Source of the DNA: JAWPMV01 sp038527215
Lineage (GTDB): Bacteria > Bacteroidota > Bacteroidia > J057
DNA: 64,000 nucleotides
Direction of reading: 5' to 3'
Assembly (NCBI GenBank): GCA_038527215.1
Contig: JBCBGC010000014.1
Location: forward strand, 19,567 to 83,566
Position 1 is the first letter of the stretch. Each line of letters opens with the position of its first letter. Made by a program: the position numbers and the translations under genes. Shown here piece after piece: positions 1 through 8,852 of this stretch. The notes under the pieces are model-generated. The model ran no database searches. It worked only from the letters and a program-made list of their open reading frames with translations, and was not told the origin of the DNA.

Positions 1-355
1 TAGATACAGCCCCTTCCTGCAGGCTGACTCGCTTAAGGTTGATTTCCTCTCCGCTGATCAAAGACCAAAGGTCTACCACCAGATCTATTTCTTTGCCTTG
101 TATCAGGGTGTCTCCTGCAAAATCTTCCTGCCCCACCACGCTGAAATCATAGACCGCCAATCGGGCTTTCGGAAAATTCCGAATGAAGGAAAGGTCTACG
201 TCTTCATACTGCACGGTAGCCAGGAGATATTCATCCAGGCTTTCCTGGACCAGGGCCTTTATTTTATCCTTGAATAAAAAAGGCGTGGCAATGAGGAGAA
301 GGAGTATAGCCAGGAGGCTAATACTCAGGATTTTAAGGATTTTTTTGAGTTTCAT
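1..355 (-). CDS. AsmA-like protein, N-terminal part (runs off the window)
   Basis: Reading leftward from an ATG at 353-355, one frame stays open to the window edge, about 118 residues. It begins MKLKKILKILSISLLAILL, a single N-terminal membrane anchor, followed by a segment with DLSFIRNFPKARLAVYDFSV and later KEIDLVVDLWSLISGEEI. This pattern of one anchor followed by beta-rich sequence describing 'RNFPKARL' is typical of the N-terminus of AsmA-family proteins, large envelope proteins linked to outer-membrane lipid homeostasis. The C-terminal bulk lies outside the window, so size and subfamily cannot be judged. It is transcribed divergently from comF, with about 186 bp between the two starts. 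Confidence 0.75.
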   Translation of the reverse strand, partial: MKLKKILKILSISLLAILLLLIATPFLFKDKIKALVQESLDEYLLATVQYEDVDLSFIRNFPKARLAVYDFSVVGQEDFAGDTLIQGKEIDLVVDLWSLISGEEINLKRVSLQEGAVS

Positions 356-541
356 GTCTCAGGTAAAGTTTCCTTAGGGTGGCAGGGGAACAAGCAATTT
401 AAACGCCTCTATAATATTAGGAGGAAAATTTCAGAAAAAGGTAGCGCGTGCAAGAGTTTTGATGGAAAAAAGTACAGGAAGTCTTGAAAATGTAAAGGAG
501 ATTCTCCATTTTTTGCTAAATAACCATTCAATTTATTTCGA

Positions 542-1225
542 ATGTGGAAAGATCTCCTGGGATTATTGGTGGTACCTCAGTGTATGGCCTGTGGTCAGGC
601 ATTGAGTAGGCAGGAAGAAATCACGTGCACCCGATGCCTGACTCAATTGCCGCAAACAGATTTCCATTTGAGCCCGCAGGACAATGAACTCTATCGGAGA
701 TTGGCCGGTCGGGTCCCTATCCATGGGGCGGCCAGTCTATTTTTTTTCGATAAAAAAGGACGCTTCCAGAAGCTCATTCAACAGTTAAAGTATCGACATA
801 AACCGCAGGTAGGAAGCTATTTGGGCCGACTATACGGCCACGTATTAATGGATCACTCTTTTCTACAGTCCGTGGAGGCGCTGGTCCCCGTGCCCCTGCA
901 TCCGCGAAAGCAGCGGAAAAGAGGCTATAATCAGGCGGAGAAAATTGCCCAAGGCTTTGCCCAGGTGACAGGGATTCCAGTCAAAAATGGACTAAGGCGA
1001 AAGAAGGATACGCATTCCCAGACCCAAAAAAGGGGAGGGGATCGATGGGCGAATGTAGCGGAGGCTTTTGTTTGCCAGGAGCCGCTTCCGAGCCATATTT
1101 TACTGGTAGATGATGTGGTTACCACCGGGGCTACCCTGGAAGCCTGCGTCCGCGCCTGCCTGGCTGCGGATACGCCACCTCAGAAAATCAGTTTGATCAG
1201 TATCGGGATGGCCCGTGATGCCTAG
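542..1225 (+). CDS. ComF family phosphoribosyltransferase-like protein
   Basis: 227 residues, the usual length for ComF/GntX proteins. The N-terminus carries a four-cysteine zinc knuckle (C14-x2-C17 and C29-x2-C32). The middle has the family signature LVPVPLHPRKQRKRGYNQA, and the C-terminal part has the PRPP-binding loop ILLVDDVVTTGATLEAC. ComF proteins are tied to uptake of transforming DNA in competent bacteria, but many are annotated from the phosphoribosyltransferase fold alone and their reaction is not established. A competence role here is inference, as no other competence gene is nearby. The stop lies one base from the stop of the convergent VWA gene. Confidence 0.9.
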   Translation: MWKDLLGLLVVPQCMACGQALSRQEEITCTRCLTQLPQTDFHLSPQDNELYRRLAGRVPIHGAASLFFFDKKGRFQKLIQQLKYRHKPQVGSYLGRLYGHVLMDHSFLQSVEALVPVPLHPRKQRKRGYNQAEKIAQGFAQVTGIPVKNGLRRKKDTHSQTQKRGGDRWANVAEAFVCQEPLPSHILLVDDVVTTGATLEACVRACLAADTPPQKISLISIGMARDA

Positions 1226-1226
1226 G

Positions 1227-2225
1227 CTACTGCTCTAGTGGATTGTACACAAAGGTCAGCATCAACAGAAAGGAAAGGCCCAGAAGGAAGATGGCTGTTT
1301 TGATGAAAAAAGGATAGCGGTCAACCGCTACTCGGTAGACCAGTTCTTCCGCCGCACTTTTCTCTTTGTGGGTTACTTCCTGAAAACTAAGGGTCAGTTG
1401 ATCCACCGAAGTGGCTCTGAAATAGCCTCCGCCCGTCATCATAGCCAATTCCTGCAGCAAAGGCTCGTCTAATTCAGATTTGATCCTGGTGGTGGTACCC
1501 GGTCGGACGTAGACTTCGTTCCCCAGCCCAAAGGTATAGATGCGTGCATCGTGATGGGCCGCGACCTTGGCCGCTCCGATGGGATCAAGATCTCCTGCGT
1601 TATTCGCTCCATCGGTCAGGAGCATGATGATGCGCCCTTTATTGGGACTTTCCATCAGCCGGTTCATGGCTAATCCAATGGCTCCGCCTATGTCCGTACC
1701 CAGGGCACTTAGCAAGCCGGGGCGAATATCATCCAGGAGTCGTCCCAGATAATCAAAGTCCTGGGTGAGCGGAGCATAATGAAAAGCCTGAGACGCAAAA
1801 AGAACCAGACCGATTCGATCATGTTCTCTGCCCTGAATAAAATTCCGGGCTGTTTCTTTGGCGGCTTCTAACCTATTGGGATTAAAATCCTCAGCTTCCA
1901 TGCTGCTGCTCACATCCAGACAAATCATGATGTCCAGGCCCTGGTTCTTTTGTTGGCGGATTTCCGCGCCTTTCTGAGGCCGGGCGATCGCCAGAATACA
2001 CACGATCAGGCTGATCATCTGTAAGGCTCTGGGCAGGTGTCGCAGGAAGGCCAGGTTGACTTTAGGCTTTTTGAGCTGGGTAGGGTCATAGCTCAGGCGG
2101 ATGACCAGTCTCTGGCGGGTGTAAAAGCGAAAATACCAGAAAAGATATACCGGGACCAGGCCTAGCATCAGCAAGGCCTCGGGATTGGCAAACGTATCTA
2201 TGCCCAGTAATTCTTTCATTCTCAC
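1227..2225 (-). CDS. VWA domain-containing membrane protein, BatA-like
   Basis: 332 residues with two hydrophobic segments near the N-terminus (about 18-32 and 65-82), a von Willebrand factor A domain, and a C-terminal membrane segment (about 308-328). The metal-ion-dependent adhesion site is intact: D104-x-S106-x-S108 in DVSSSMEAED, a later GTDIGGAIG and LLTDGANNAG. This layout matches BatA of the Bacteroidota Bat (aerotolerance) operon. The usual Bat neighbours (MoxR ATPase, DUF58 protein, BatB) are not in this window upstream or downstream, so it appears as a solitary member here. Function is inferred from family only. Confidence 0.88.
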   Translation of the reverse strand: MRMKELLGIDTFANPEALLMLGLVPVYLFWYFRFYTRQRLVIRLSYDPTQLKKPKVNLAFLRHLPRALQMISLIVCILAIARPQKGAEIRQQKNQGLDIMICLDVSSSMEAEDFNPNRLEAAKETARNFIQGREHDRIGLVLFASQAFHYAPLTQDFDYLGRLLDDIRPGLLSALGTDIGGAIGLAMNRLMESPNKGRIIMLLTDGANNAGDLDPIGAAKVAAHHDARIYTFGLGNEVYVRPGTTTRIKSELDEPLLQELAMMTGGGYFRATSVDQLTLSFQEVTHKEKSAAEELVYRVAVDRYPFFIKTAIFLLGLSFLLMLTFVYNPLEQ

Positions 2226-2284
2226 AAAATAAGCACCTCTGGTGCTGTCTTACAACTTCTATCGGTTATGTGGCTTACAGCCGT

Positions 2285-2323
2285 GAAAAAAATCGCCTAA
2301 TACCCGAGAAGGTATTAGGCGAT
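2285..2323 (-). terminator. Rho-independent terminator of the PQQ-dehydrogenase fusion gene
   Basis: A perfect 13-bp stem (2292-2304 with 2311-2323, loop CGAGAA) lies just past the stop of the leftward gene. It is followed in that direction by a run of seven T (the A run at 2286-2292 on the given strand). Confidence 0.85.
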
Positions 2324-2344
2324 TGCGCTTATGTTTTATCTGGT

Positions 2345-5300
2345 CTAGTGAACCAGTAATTTTTGTACTTCTGTACGGGTAGTGGTTTTGACGTGGACAA
2401 AATAGAGGCCCCGGCTCAAACCATCCAGGGAAACCTGATACTTCTCCTGTGGGGTCTGCATATTGTGCACCGCACGCTTGACCACCTGGCCACTGCTGTT
2501 CACTACTTCTACCTGCACCGGCTGCGGGTTCCCCAGGTTGAGGTTGATCCAAACCGATTCATTTAGGCTCACCGGATTCGGATAAATACTGACCACATCT
2601 CCAAAACTCACTTCTACGGTATTAGAGTAGCTGAAGGTACCGTCAATATCTACCATTTTCAGGCGGTAATAGGTAACACTCCGGAATGGATCTGTATCAA
2701 AGGTCTGATAACTCAGCGGAACCTGGCTATTTCCGGCAGCGTCCAGCTCTACCAAGGGTTGGAAGATATCTGCATCAGCAGATCTTTCCACCAGGAAGTA
2801 ATCAGAGTTAATTTCCTGTTCGGTGGTCCAACGAATGGCTACTTGTCCGCCTTCCGGGAAGGCCTCAAACTCGGTCAACTCAACCGGGAAGGTACTTCCC
2901 GCCGCAGGATAGAGGAACTGAGTCGGCACCACTTGCTGATCCATGATCGGACTGGACCAGGATAGAATAGCCGTGGCAAACACATCCTTCTCATAGAAGG
3001 CCATTTTGATGGGCACCTTGGTGAAGGGATCCAAATCAACAGAACCACTGTGATCCATGCGGGCGTGGTCATTCCACTGGTCGATGATCAACTGACCATC
3101 TACCCACAGCCTTACCCCATTGTCAGAGGTGGTGGTAAAGGTCACCGTTTCGTCATACGGAGCTTCTATTTCTCCTTCCCAAACCACAGAGAAGTTATCG
3201 AAAGACTGTCCCTGGATAGGAATACTACTGCCCCATTCAAAGTTGATTTGGGCATCTGTTCTCACCTCCGTGAGGTTGGTCGTATCAATATCGCTAAAGT
3301 AGTTCCCGAGCAGGCCGGTTCCGGTACCGCTACCGGGAGGGAATACCCAGAAGTGATGTACCACTTCGCTGGCTTTCTTATAGGTACTATTGCCGTCCTG
3401 ACGAGCCGTAACGAGCACTTCACCCGCAGCTCCGGTCAGGTTGATGGTATTGCCGCCCGTCAAGGTAGCTACCCCAGACACTTCAAAGGTAACCGGAAGA
3501 CCAGAAGTGGATGTTGCGCTGAGCGCAAAAGGAGCGTCCGTGGTATTTTTATCCGGGATATCAGCAAAATTGATCATTTGGCTCTCTTCTTCACAGGCGA
3601 GCTGGAAGAGGTTGATCTCAGCTGCTGAGGTAACTTCCCAGCCATTTGGTTCTGCCAGGCCAACCAACCTGATATATCTTGCTTTCTGGGCACTGAAATA
3701 AACGGTTTTTTCATTGGTTCCTTCCCACAGCCCATCTGCCACGGGTTTACCCCAGTTGACGCCATCCATACTGAGATAGAATAAGAAGCTGGTAATGGTG
3801 CCTCCATCCGGCCCGTCCTGGCGAGGGAGATATTTCATTCCCACAATCGGCGCAACCTGCCCCAGGTCAATTTGAATCTCATGGGGATGCAAAGGTCCGT
3901 TATTGGAATGGTATTCTGTATGCCAGAAGGTATTAGCATCCCCGTCAAAGGCATTACTGCCCTGGCCATTTTCGGCAACCAGTTCTTCGCTGTCTACATA
4001 CTGCAAGGACCAGCTGGCCTGAGAAACGGCCGTCGTACAGCCGGGGATATCTACGTTGGGACTCATGCTGTTGATCCACTCAGCGATCAGGGCCACGCCG
4101 GGCGTGTCTACGATGTTTTTCGCGGCGGGCGGCATGGCATAGGTCGTATGCACGGCGGCAATCCGCTTGTACAGCAGCGACATGGCCGTGTCGCCCGGGA
4201 GGATAACCCGAGAACCATCTATGCCCAGGTCTTTTTCTCCTTCGGCAAAGATGAGGTTTTGGTATGCTAAAGGCGTATTGTAACGCGCGTCAAAGTTCGC
4301 ATGAATCGTATTCCCAGGACGGTGGCAGGAAGCACAGTTGGCATCCAGATAGGATTTGGCACGCTCATCCAGGCTTCTGCTCAGGTCATCTTTTTCTGCC
4401 ATGACATCTTTCATGGCCATGCCTGCGGTCGTGGTGTCGATATCCCGGTGAAATACATTTAGTTCAGCCAGCGTCTTGAGCTGATTGGCGGTCCGCCCCG
4501 TAAGCGGATAGTAAATATCGCCATTCAACTGCCGGGTTTTGGGACCGAGAACGGCGCCGGAAGCATCATTATGGCAAGTCATACATTGCCCTCTGCTGGG
4601 ATATTCCCAAAGGACCGTCCGGTCGGTAGTTTTGGTTTTAACCTTCAGGGTATCGGTCATGCCCTGGTCAAGGAGTACCGCATCTGACTGGTCTTGCAAC
4701 CAGCGATAGGTCAGCCCATAGTAATCGCCATTCAGTCCCCGCACAATGAAGCGGGTTTCCAGGCGTCGGGTATTGCTGGGATCATTATCATCTACCTGGA
4801 ATTCGAAGTGCTTGACCGTAACGGCCCCGATCGGCAATTCCCAGGGATCATTTTCACTGTATATAATTTGCTCATCCTGTTCGCTCATCTCCCCATCAAA
4901 AGGCAGGATCAACCAACGTTTTTTGAGGGCCCCATCAGACCAGAAAGGAACGTTGAGTTCGTAGGGAATCATGAAGTCCGCAGGTACCAGGTTGTCGATA
5001 TCGGTAAAGATGCCCGTCTGCGACAGCAAGGCAGGCGGATTTCCGTTGGTGCTGGTTTGACGGGACAGCTTCATGATCTTGCCGCCATCGGTGGCATAGT
5101 CGGTCATCACCAGGACATAGAGTTCTCCCTGGTGGTCATAGCCAAAAGAGGCGGGCTTTCCCTGGGTTACCGACAGCATGTATTCCATGTTGCCCGTAGC
5201 CACGTCGTAGGAGCGAATGACCCGGGTACCGAAGTCGGCAAAGATGAATTTGTTGGCGATGGAAGTATCGTGGTCCTGACCGTGGTAGACATAACCTGCA

Positions 5301-6454
5301 ATGGCAGCTACAGCCTGGTCGCGGTTAAAGTCCATGATCGGCTCGGTGTAAATCCCGATGGTATCAGAAGGGGGGGCTACCGGGCCAGGCCAGCTTCCTT
5401 CCCGGAAAGGCCAGGCGTAGTTGTGCGCGATAGCGATGGTATCGATTTCCTCCCGGGCAAACTGTCCCACGTCGCTCAACCAAATGCGGTTGGTAGCGGT
5501 ATCCAGGGTCGCGCGGAAAGGGCTTCTCAAACCCAGCGCGAAATATTCTTCGAGTATGCCTCCGCCGACATCCTGCCAGGGATTGTCATTGGGCACATAG
5601 TAATTGGCGGTGTAGGAAGAGTCCATGGGATCACCTGGCAAGATGGCCGGTTGACGACGGATGGGATGGCTTTTGGAACCGTCCATGTCTACGTCGATGC
5701 GGAACATCCCGGACATCATCCGGTAGTCAATTTTCTGTCCTACGTTGGAGTAGTCATAGGCGTCTCCTTCATCACCAATGGTGAAGTACAGGAACCCATC
5801 CGCTCCAAAGAAAATACCTCCGCCATCATGCCAGTGGTGGCGGTCGTACTGCTGCACCAGCACTATTTCTGTTTCTTCTACGCTTTTTCCACCGGTCGGA
5901 AAAAGGTTGTAGCGGGCTACCCGGACAAAACCTGGACCCCATCCATCGACGGAGTCAGGGGCATAGCGATAGTGGATAAAGATGGAACCGTATCCATCGT
6001 GGACCGGATTGGCAAATTCAGGATGGAAGGCAAAACCATACATCCCGCTATTGTCAGTAACTTTTACTTTTTCATTGATATCCAGGACCTTGACCATTTT
6101 AGAAAAGTCCAGGTCCTCATCCTGACGGAACTTATAAATCTGTCCACCGAGGAGGGATACATACATCGAATCAGGGGAGGTAGGGGAGGGTAGTAGTTGT
6201 ATGGGGGAAACCATCTCCAGGTTCGGATAGACATCCTCCAAATACCACCCACCTTCTGAGCCAGGGGTAAAAACAGGAAAAGCGCCGTCGGCAAATTGTG
6301 CTACGGGCTCTAATTGATCTAGTCCATTTTGCTGGATGGCTAGGGGAAATGCTGCAATGAGCAAGGCAGCACTAACGATGAAAAATGCTTTTAAAGAACG
6401 ACCTCTCTTCTTCACGATCATTGACCTCTGAGTATGTTGACCTGGATAACCCAT
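2345..6454 (-). CDS. Secreted PQQ-dehydrogenase-like / c-type cytochrome / discoidin / PA14 fusion with T9SS sorting domain
   Basis: 1369 residues. The first ~470 residues resemble the glucose/sorbosone dehydrogenase beta-propeller (for example DGGGIFFGADGFLYFTIGDEG). Next comes a TIGR03806-like region with two haem-c sites, C624-MT-C627-H628 (CMTCH) and C707-AS-C710-H711 (CASCH). An F5/8 type C-like domain follows (FDGDANTFWHTEYHSNNG), then a PA14 domain (GLLGNYFSD ... DNGVRLWVDGQLIIDQW), and the end is a T9SS type A sorting domain (VVSIYPNPVSLNE ... GLYFVHVKTTT). The first Met gives an awkward N-terminus. Met12 (ATG at 6419-6421) opens a clean signal peptide MIVKKRGRSLKAFFIVSAAL and is probably the true start. 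It likely oxidises a sugar or alcohol at the cell surface and passes electrons to its own haems; the substrate cannot be read from sequence. Confidence 0.88.
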   Translation of the reverse strand: MGYPGQHTQRSMIVKKRGRSLKAFFIVSAALLIAAFPLAIQQNGLDQLEPVAQFADGAFPVFTPGSEGGWYLEDVYPNLEMVSPIQLLPSPTSPDSMYVSLLGGQIYKFRQDEDLDFSKMVKVLDINEKVKVTDNSGMYGFAFHPEFANPVHDGYGSIFIHYRYAPDSVDGWGPGFVRVARYNLFPTGGKSVEETEIVLVQQYDRHHWHDGGGIFFGADGFLYFTIGDEGDAYDYSNVGQKIDYRMMSGMFRIDVDMDGSKSHPIRRQPAILPGDPMDSSYTANYYVPNDNPWQDVGGGILEEYFALGLRSPFRATLDTATNRIWLSDVGQFAREEIDTIAIAHNYAWPFREGSWPGPVAPPSDTIGIYTEPIMDFNRDQAVAAIAGYVYHGQDHDTSIANKFIFADFGTRVIRSYDVATGNMEYMLSVTQGKPASFGYDHQGELYVLVMTDYATDGGKIMKLSRQTSTNGNPPALLSQTGIFTDIDNLVPADFMIPYELNVPFWSDGALKKRWLILPFDGEMSEQDEQIIYSENDPWELPIGAVTVKHFEFQVDDNDPSNTRRLETRFIVRGLNGDYYGLTYRWLQDQSDAVLLDQGMTDTLKVKTKTTDRTVLWEYPSRGQCMTCHNDASGAVLGPKTRQLNGDIYYPLTGRTANQLKTLAELNVFHRDIDTTTAGMAMKDVMAEKDDLSRSLDERAKSYLDANCASCHRPGNTIHANFDARYNTPLAYQNLIFAEGEKDLGIDGSRVILPGDTAMSLLYKRIAAVHTTYAMPPAAKNIVDTPGVALIAEWINSMSPNVDIPGCTTAVSQASWSLQYVDSEELVAENGQGSNAFDGDANTFWHTEYHSNNGPLHPHEIQIDLGQVAPIVGMKYLPRQDGPDGGTITSFLFYLSMDGVNWGKPVADGLWEGTNEKTVYFSAQKARYIRLVGLAEPNGWEVTSAAEINLFQLACEEESQMINFADIPDKNTTDAPFALSATSTSGLPVTFEVSGVATLTGGNTINLTGAAGEVLVTARQDGNSTYKKASEVVHHFWVFPPGSGTGTGLLGNYFSDIDTTNLTEVRTDAQINFEWGSSIPIQGQSFDNFSVVWEGEIEAPYDETVTFTTTSDNGVRLWVDGQLIIDQWNDHARMDHSGSVDLDPFTKVPIKMAFYEKDVFATAILSWSSPIMDQQVVPTQFLYPAAGSTFPVELTEFEAFPEGGQVAIRWTTEQEINSDYFLVERSADADIFQPLVELDAAGNSQVPLSYQTFDTDPFRSVTYYRLKMVDIDGTFSYSNTVEVSFGDVVSIYPNPVSLNESVWINLNLGNPQPVQVEVVNSSGQVVKRAVHNMQTPQEKYQVSLDGLSRGLYFVHVKTTTRTEVQKLLVH

Positions 6455-6878
6455 AATTTTGTTTCCCTAATTCTTTATAACTGTTGTGTCGACAGTTCCT
6501 CTCCACATTCAACCTCTTTCTCACTTTAACAAGCCAGGGAGTTTCAAAAAGGATGTTAGGTTTCTGCTACTTTTCCAGCAAATTATGGTCTCTTTGACGA
6601 TAATCCCACAGCCTTAGTGTGAAGGTCCAGTTTTGGCGTATTAGCGACCCAAATTCTGACCTGTTTGGTATTCGGTTCTGAACGCTTGTTAGGTTGTTTC
6701 GTGAACGGTCCTGCGTATTTGATAAATTGGAGGCAATATTTTTTTATTGGTAAAATATCTGATTTCTTAAACAGAAAGGGGCCTTTGTTTGAAGAATCGG
6801 ATTTTGGCTTTTCCTGCAATATAAGGGCGATTTTCGCGCAAGATGCCAAGCATTGAAACATTACCACCTGAAAAAAAG
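6455..6878. other. Intergenic region without a supported gene
   Basis: About 420 bp between the terminator of tpx and the start of the dehydrogenase fusion. Two short overlapping open frames on opposite strands (6583-6867 and 6665-6856) look like chance: no recognisable domain, no start context, and AT-rich low-complexity translation. The upstream control region of the leftward fusion gene should lie at its right-hand end, but I cannot point to a promoter. Confidence 0.5.
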
Positions 6879-6914
6879 AAAAGCCGTTTCCTTCTTGTGG
6901 AAGGAACGGCTTTT
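6879..6914 (-). terminator. Terminator of tpx
   Basis: Stem AAAAGCCGTT(T)CCTT against AAGGAACGGCTTTT with one bulged base and a CTTGTGG loop, 24 bp beyond the tpx stop. Read leftward it is followed by TTTC and a run of seven T. Confidence 0.8.
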
Positions 6915-6937
6915 CCCTAAATGTAAAAAATTCTTAT

Positions 6938-7453
6938 CTATCCGAGCAGCTCATCGATCACTGCAAGGGCCTCATCGTACTGGGGCTCTTGTCCGACTTC
7001 TGGAACTAATTCTGAATAGCGGATAGTGTGACCTTCGTCTACCACAAATACGGCTCTGGCAGACAGGCCTTTAAAAGGTCCTGTAAGGATTTCTGTATTG
7101 TACTCCTGAAGGAAGTCATTGTAACGATAATCGGAAGCAATGATTACATTAGATATTCCTTCTGCTTCGCAAAATCTGTTCATGGCAAAAGGAAGATCTT
7201 TGGAAATCACAATGCCTGCCACACCTTCTTTCCCCCCCAGTGCTTCGTTGAACTTGCGGGTTTCCATTTGGCATACCCCGGTATCGAGGCTGGGAACGGC
7301 GATGATGACTTTGACTTTGGCATCAATATCATCCATAAAGCTTCCCTCACTCATGTCTGACTTCACGAAGGTGAAATCTTCGGCGGGCATTCCTACGCCA
7401 GGAATGTCATCTTTCAGCAAATACGGCTTACCTCCAATGGTTATTTCGGCCAT
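6938..7453 (-). CDS. tpx: Thiol peroxidase (atypical 2-Cys peroxiredoxin)
   Basis: 171 residues when started at the ATG at 7451-7453, giving the standard Tpx opening MAEITIGGKPY. A longer frame adds 11 residues (to 7486) but these are not family-like. The peroxidatic cysteine is C61 in PSLDTGVC and the resolving cysteine C95 in MNRFCEAEG, the same numbers as in E. coli Tpx. The conserved RAVFVVDEGHTIRYSELVPE end is present. The enzyme reduces hydrogen and lipid peroxides using thioredoxin in the cytoplasm or periplasm; no signal peptide is seen, so cytoplasm is likely. It is divergent from the sigma-factor gene, with 225 bp between them. Confidence 0.95.
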   Translation of the reverse strand: MAEITIGGKPYLLKDDIPGVGMPAEDFTFVKSDMSEGSFMDDIDAKVKVIIAVPSLDTGVCQMETRKFNEALGGKEGVAGIVISKDLPFAMNRFCEAEGISNVIIASDYRYNDFLQEYNTEILTGPFKGLSARAVFVVDEGHTIRYSELVPEVGQEPQYDEALAVIDELLG

Positions 7454-7678
7454 GCGATTATAGATTGTTGAATTACTTTCCAACAAAGGTAAACATAAAA
7501 TGTTCCGGCTTCAATAATATAGTTGGGATTCAAACCTTTCTTAAAAAGTCGCAGTCTTTGGGCCAAATGCCTCTGTGGAAGCCGGGAAATGCACTTTTTT
7601 GTTCAGCGTGTAATTTTCCTCAACTTTCCAAGACTAATCTAGATGAACGCAGGCACCTGGCTGCCCTTTTCACGGCCT

Positions 7679-8188
7679 ATGGCGGAAATCAAACAGCAAG
7701 CTTTTGTGGACCTCATCAGTGAGCATCAGGGCATCTTGCACAAGGTAAGCAAGATGTACTGCGATGATGATGAGTTGCGCAGAGACCTCTTTCAGGAGAT
7801 GCTGCTTCAGCTATGGAAAGCCTTCCCCCGCTACGAAGGCCGTTCGAAGATTTCAACCTGGATGTACCGCATTGCCCTGAACACCGCCATCTCCAGTTTT
7901 CGCAAGCAAAAGAAAAAGGAACAAGAGGAAGAATTGGGCGAAGTAGCCCTGGCTATTCCCTTTGAGGTGGAGGATCGGGAGCAGGAAGAAAAAAAGGCCT
8001 TCCTTTATCGGGCTATCCAGCAACTTTCCGAAATAGAAAAGGGGATCGTGATGCTCCATCTCGAGGATCATAGCTATGAAGAAATCGCCGAAATCATCGG
8101 CATTACCCGCAATCATGTAGGGGTGAAATTGAATCGAATCAAGGCGAAACTCGCCAAAATGGTGGTTCCCTATTTTGACGAGTCCTAA
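7679..8188 (+). CDS. ECF-type RNA polymerase sigma factor
   Basis: 169 residues from the ATG at 7679 (MAEIKQQAFVDLISEHQ), preferred because region 2 starts almost at once. An in-frame ATG at 7643 would add 12 residues. Region 2 is visible as DLFQEMLLQLWKAFPRYEG with KISTWMYRIALNTAIS, and region 4 as LSEIEKGIVMLHLEDHSYEE with the helix-turn-helix EEIAEIIGITRNHVGVKLNRI. The protein directs RNA polymerase to a small regulon. The next gene follows after 14 bp and encodes a four-helix membrane protein, so the pair is likely one operon with the partner acting as a regulator or target. Which signal is sensed is unknown. Confidence 0.93.
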   Translation: MAEIKQQAFVDLISEHQGILHKVSKMYCDDDELRRDLFQEMLLQLWKAFPRYEGRSKISTWMYRIALNTAISSFRKQKKKEQEEELGEVALAIPFEVEDREQEEKKAFLYRAIQQLSEIEKGIVMLHLEDHSYEEIAEIIGITRNHVGVKLNRIKAKLAKMVVPYFDES

Positions 8189-8202
8189 GACAAGGTCCGA
8201 TT

Positions 8203-8832
8203 ATGAATTTAGAAGAGCTTAAGTACATATGGCAAAACCAGCCCGAGGAGGAAGGCCTGCAAATGGGGCCTGAGGAAATTGCTGCGCTGCTGCGGGCGAA
8301 AAGTCGGTCTACCCTGGGGAGGATCAACCGAAATATCTACCTGGAAATGGCCGGGGTGACCTTGCTGGGCGCCATAGCCTACTATTTTCTGGGAAGTAAG
8401 TATGGGTACAACAATGTATGGATCATTGTGCCGACCTTGGGCTATATCTTGCTCAGTGCGCTTTTTTACCGAAGAAAATATCGTGTCCTCAATGGCGTTG
8501 GAGGAGAAGACCTGAGTTTAAAAGAAAGTCTGGAGAAATTGGTGGCCATCATGCGCGCCTATATGCGCTTCTATGTATATGCCATTGCTGCTGGCATCCC
8601 CTTATTGAGTATCGGTGGGATATTGACCGGCTTCTTGGAGGCGAGTCAGGAAGATGGCAGGGGATGGGAAGAAATTCCCTCCGGCGTTTGGGGCATCGTG
8701 GCTGCCGTAAGTTTCGTTTATGTAGGGCTGGCCGTCCTGGCTTCCCGCTGGTATGTGGACCGGCTGTATGGCGTCCACTATCGTGAACTGAAAAAGTACC
8801 TGGCTGAGCTCCAGGATGTTGAATACGTTTAA
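8203..8832 (+). CDS. Four-helix membrane protein partnered with the sigma factor
   Basis: 209 residues, with a ~45-residue N-terminal cytoplasmic part (MNLEELKYIWQNQPEEEG) followed by four hydrophobic segments at about 48-65, 74-90, 122-146 and 166-186. I recognise no catalytic motif. Such sigma-linked membrane proteins with an N-terminal soluble helix are common in Bacteroidota and may act as anti-sigma factors, but this sequence has no visible zinc-binding HxxxCxxC anti-sigma motif, so the role is inference from position (14 bp downstream of the sigma gene). The following lipoprotein gene begins 20 bp on and may share the transcript. Confidence 0.85.
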   Translation: MNLEELKYIWQNQPEEEGLQMGPEEIAALLRAKSRSTLGRINRNIYLEMAGVTLLGAIAYYFLGSKYGYNNVWIIVPTLGYILLSALFYRRKYRVLNGVGGEDLSLKESLEKLVAIMRAYMRFYVYAIAAGIPLLSIGGILTGFLEASQEDGRGWEEIPSGVWGIVAAVSFVYVGLAVLASRWYVDRLYGVHYRELKKYLAELQDVEYV

Positions 8833-8852
8833 TCTCAATTATTCTTAATATC

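Noticed and set aside
4694..6193. Long open frame (499 codons) on the + strand
   Set aside because: It lies wholly antisense to the PQQ-dehydrogenase fusion, has no domain and mirrors its codon pattern; a shadow frame.
6583..6867. Small opposing frames in the gap before tpx
   Set aside because: Low-complexity translation with no domain and overlap with each other; treated as non-coding.
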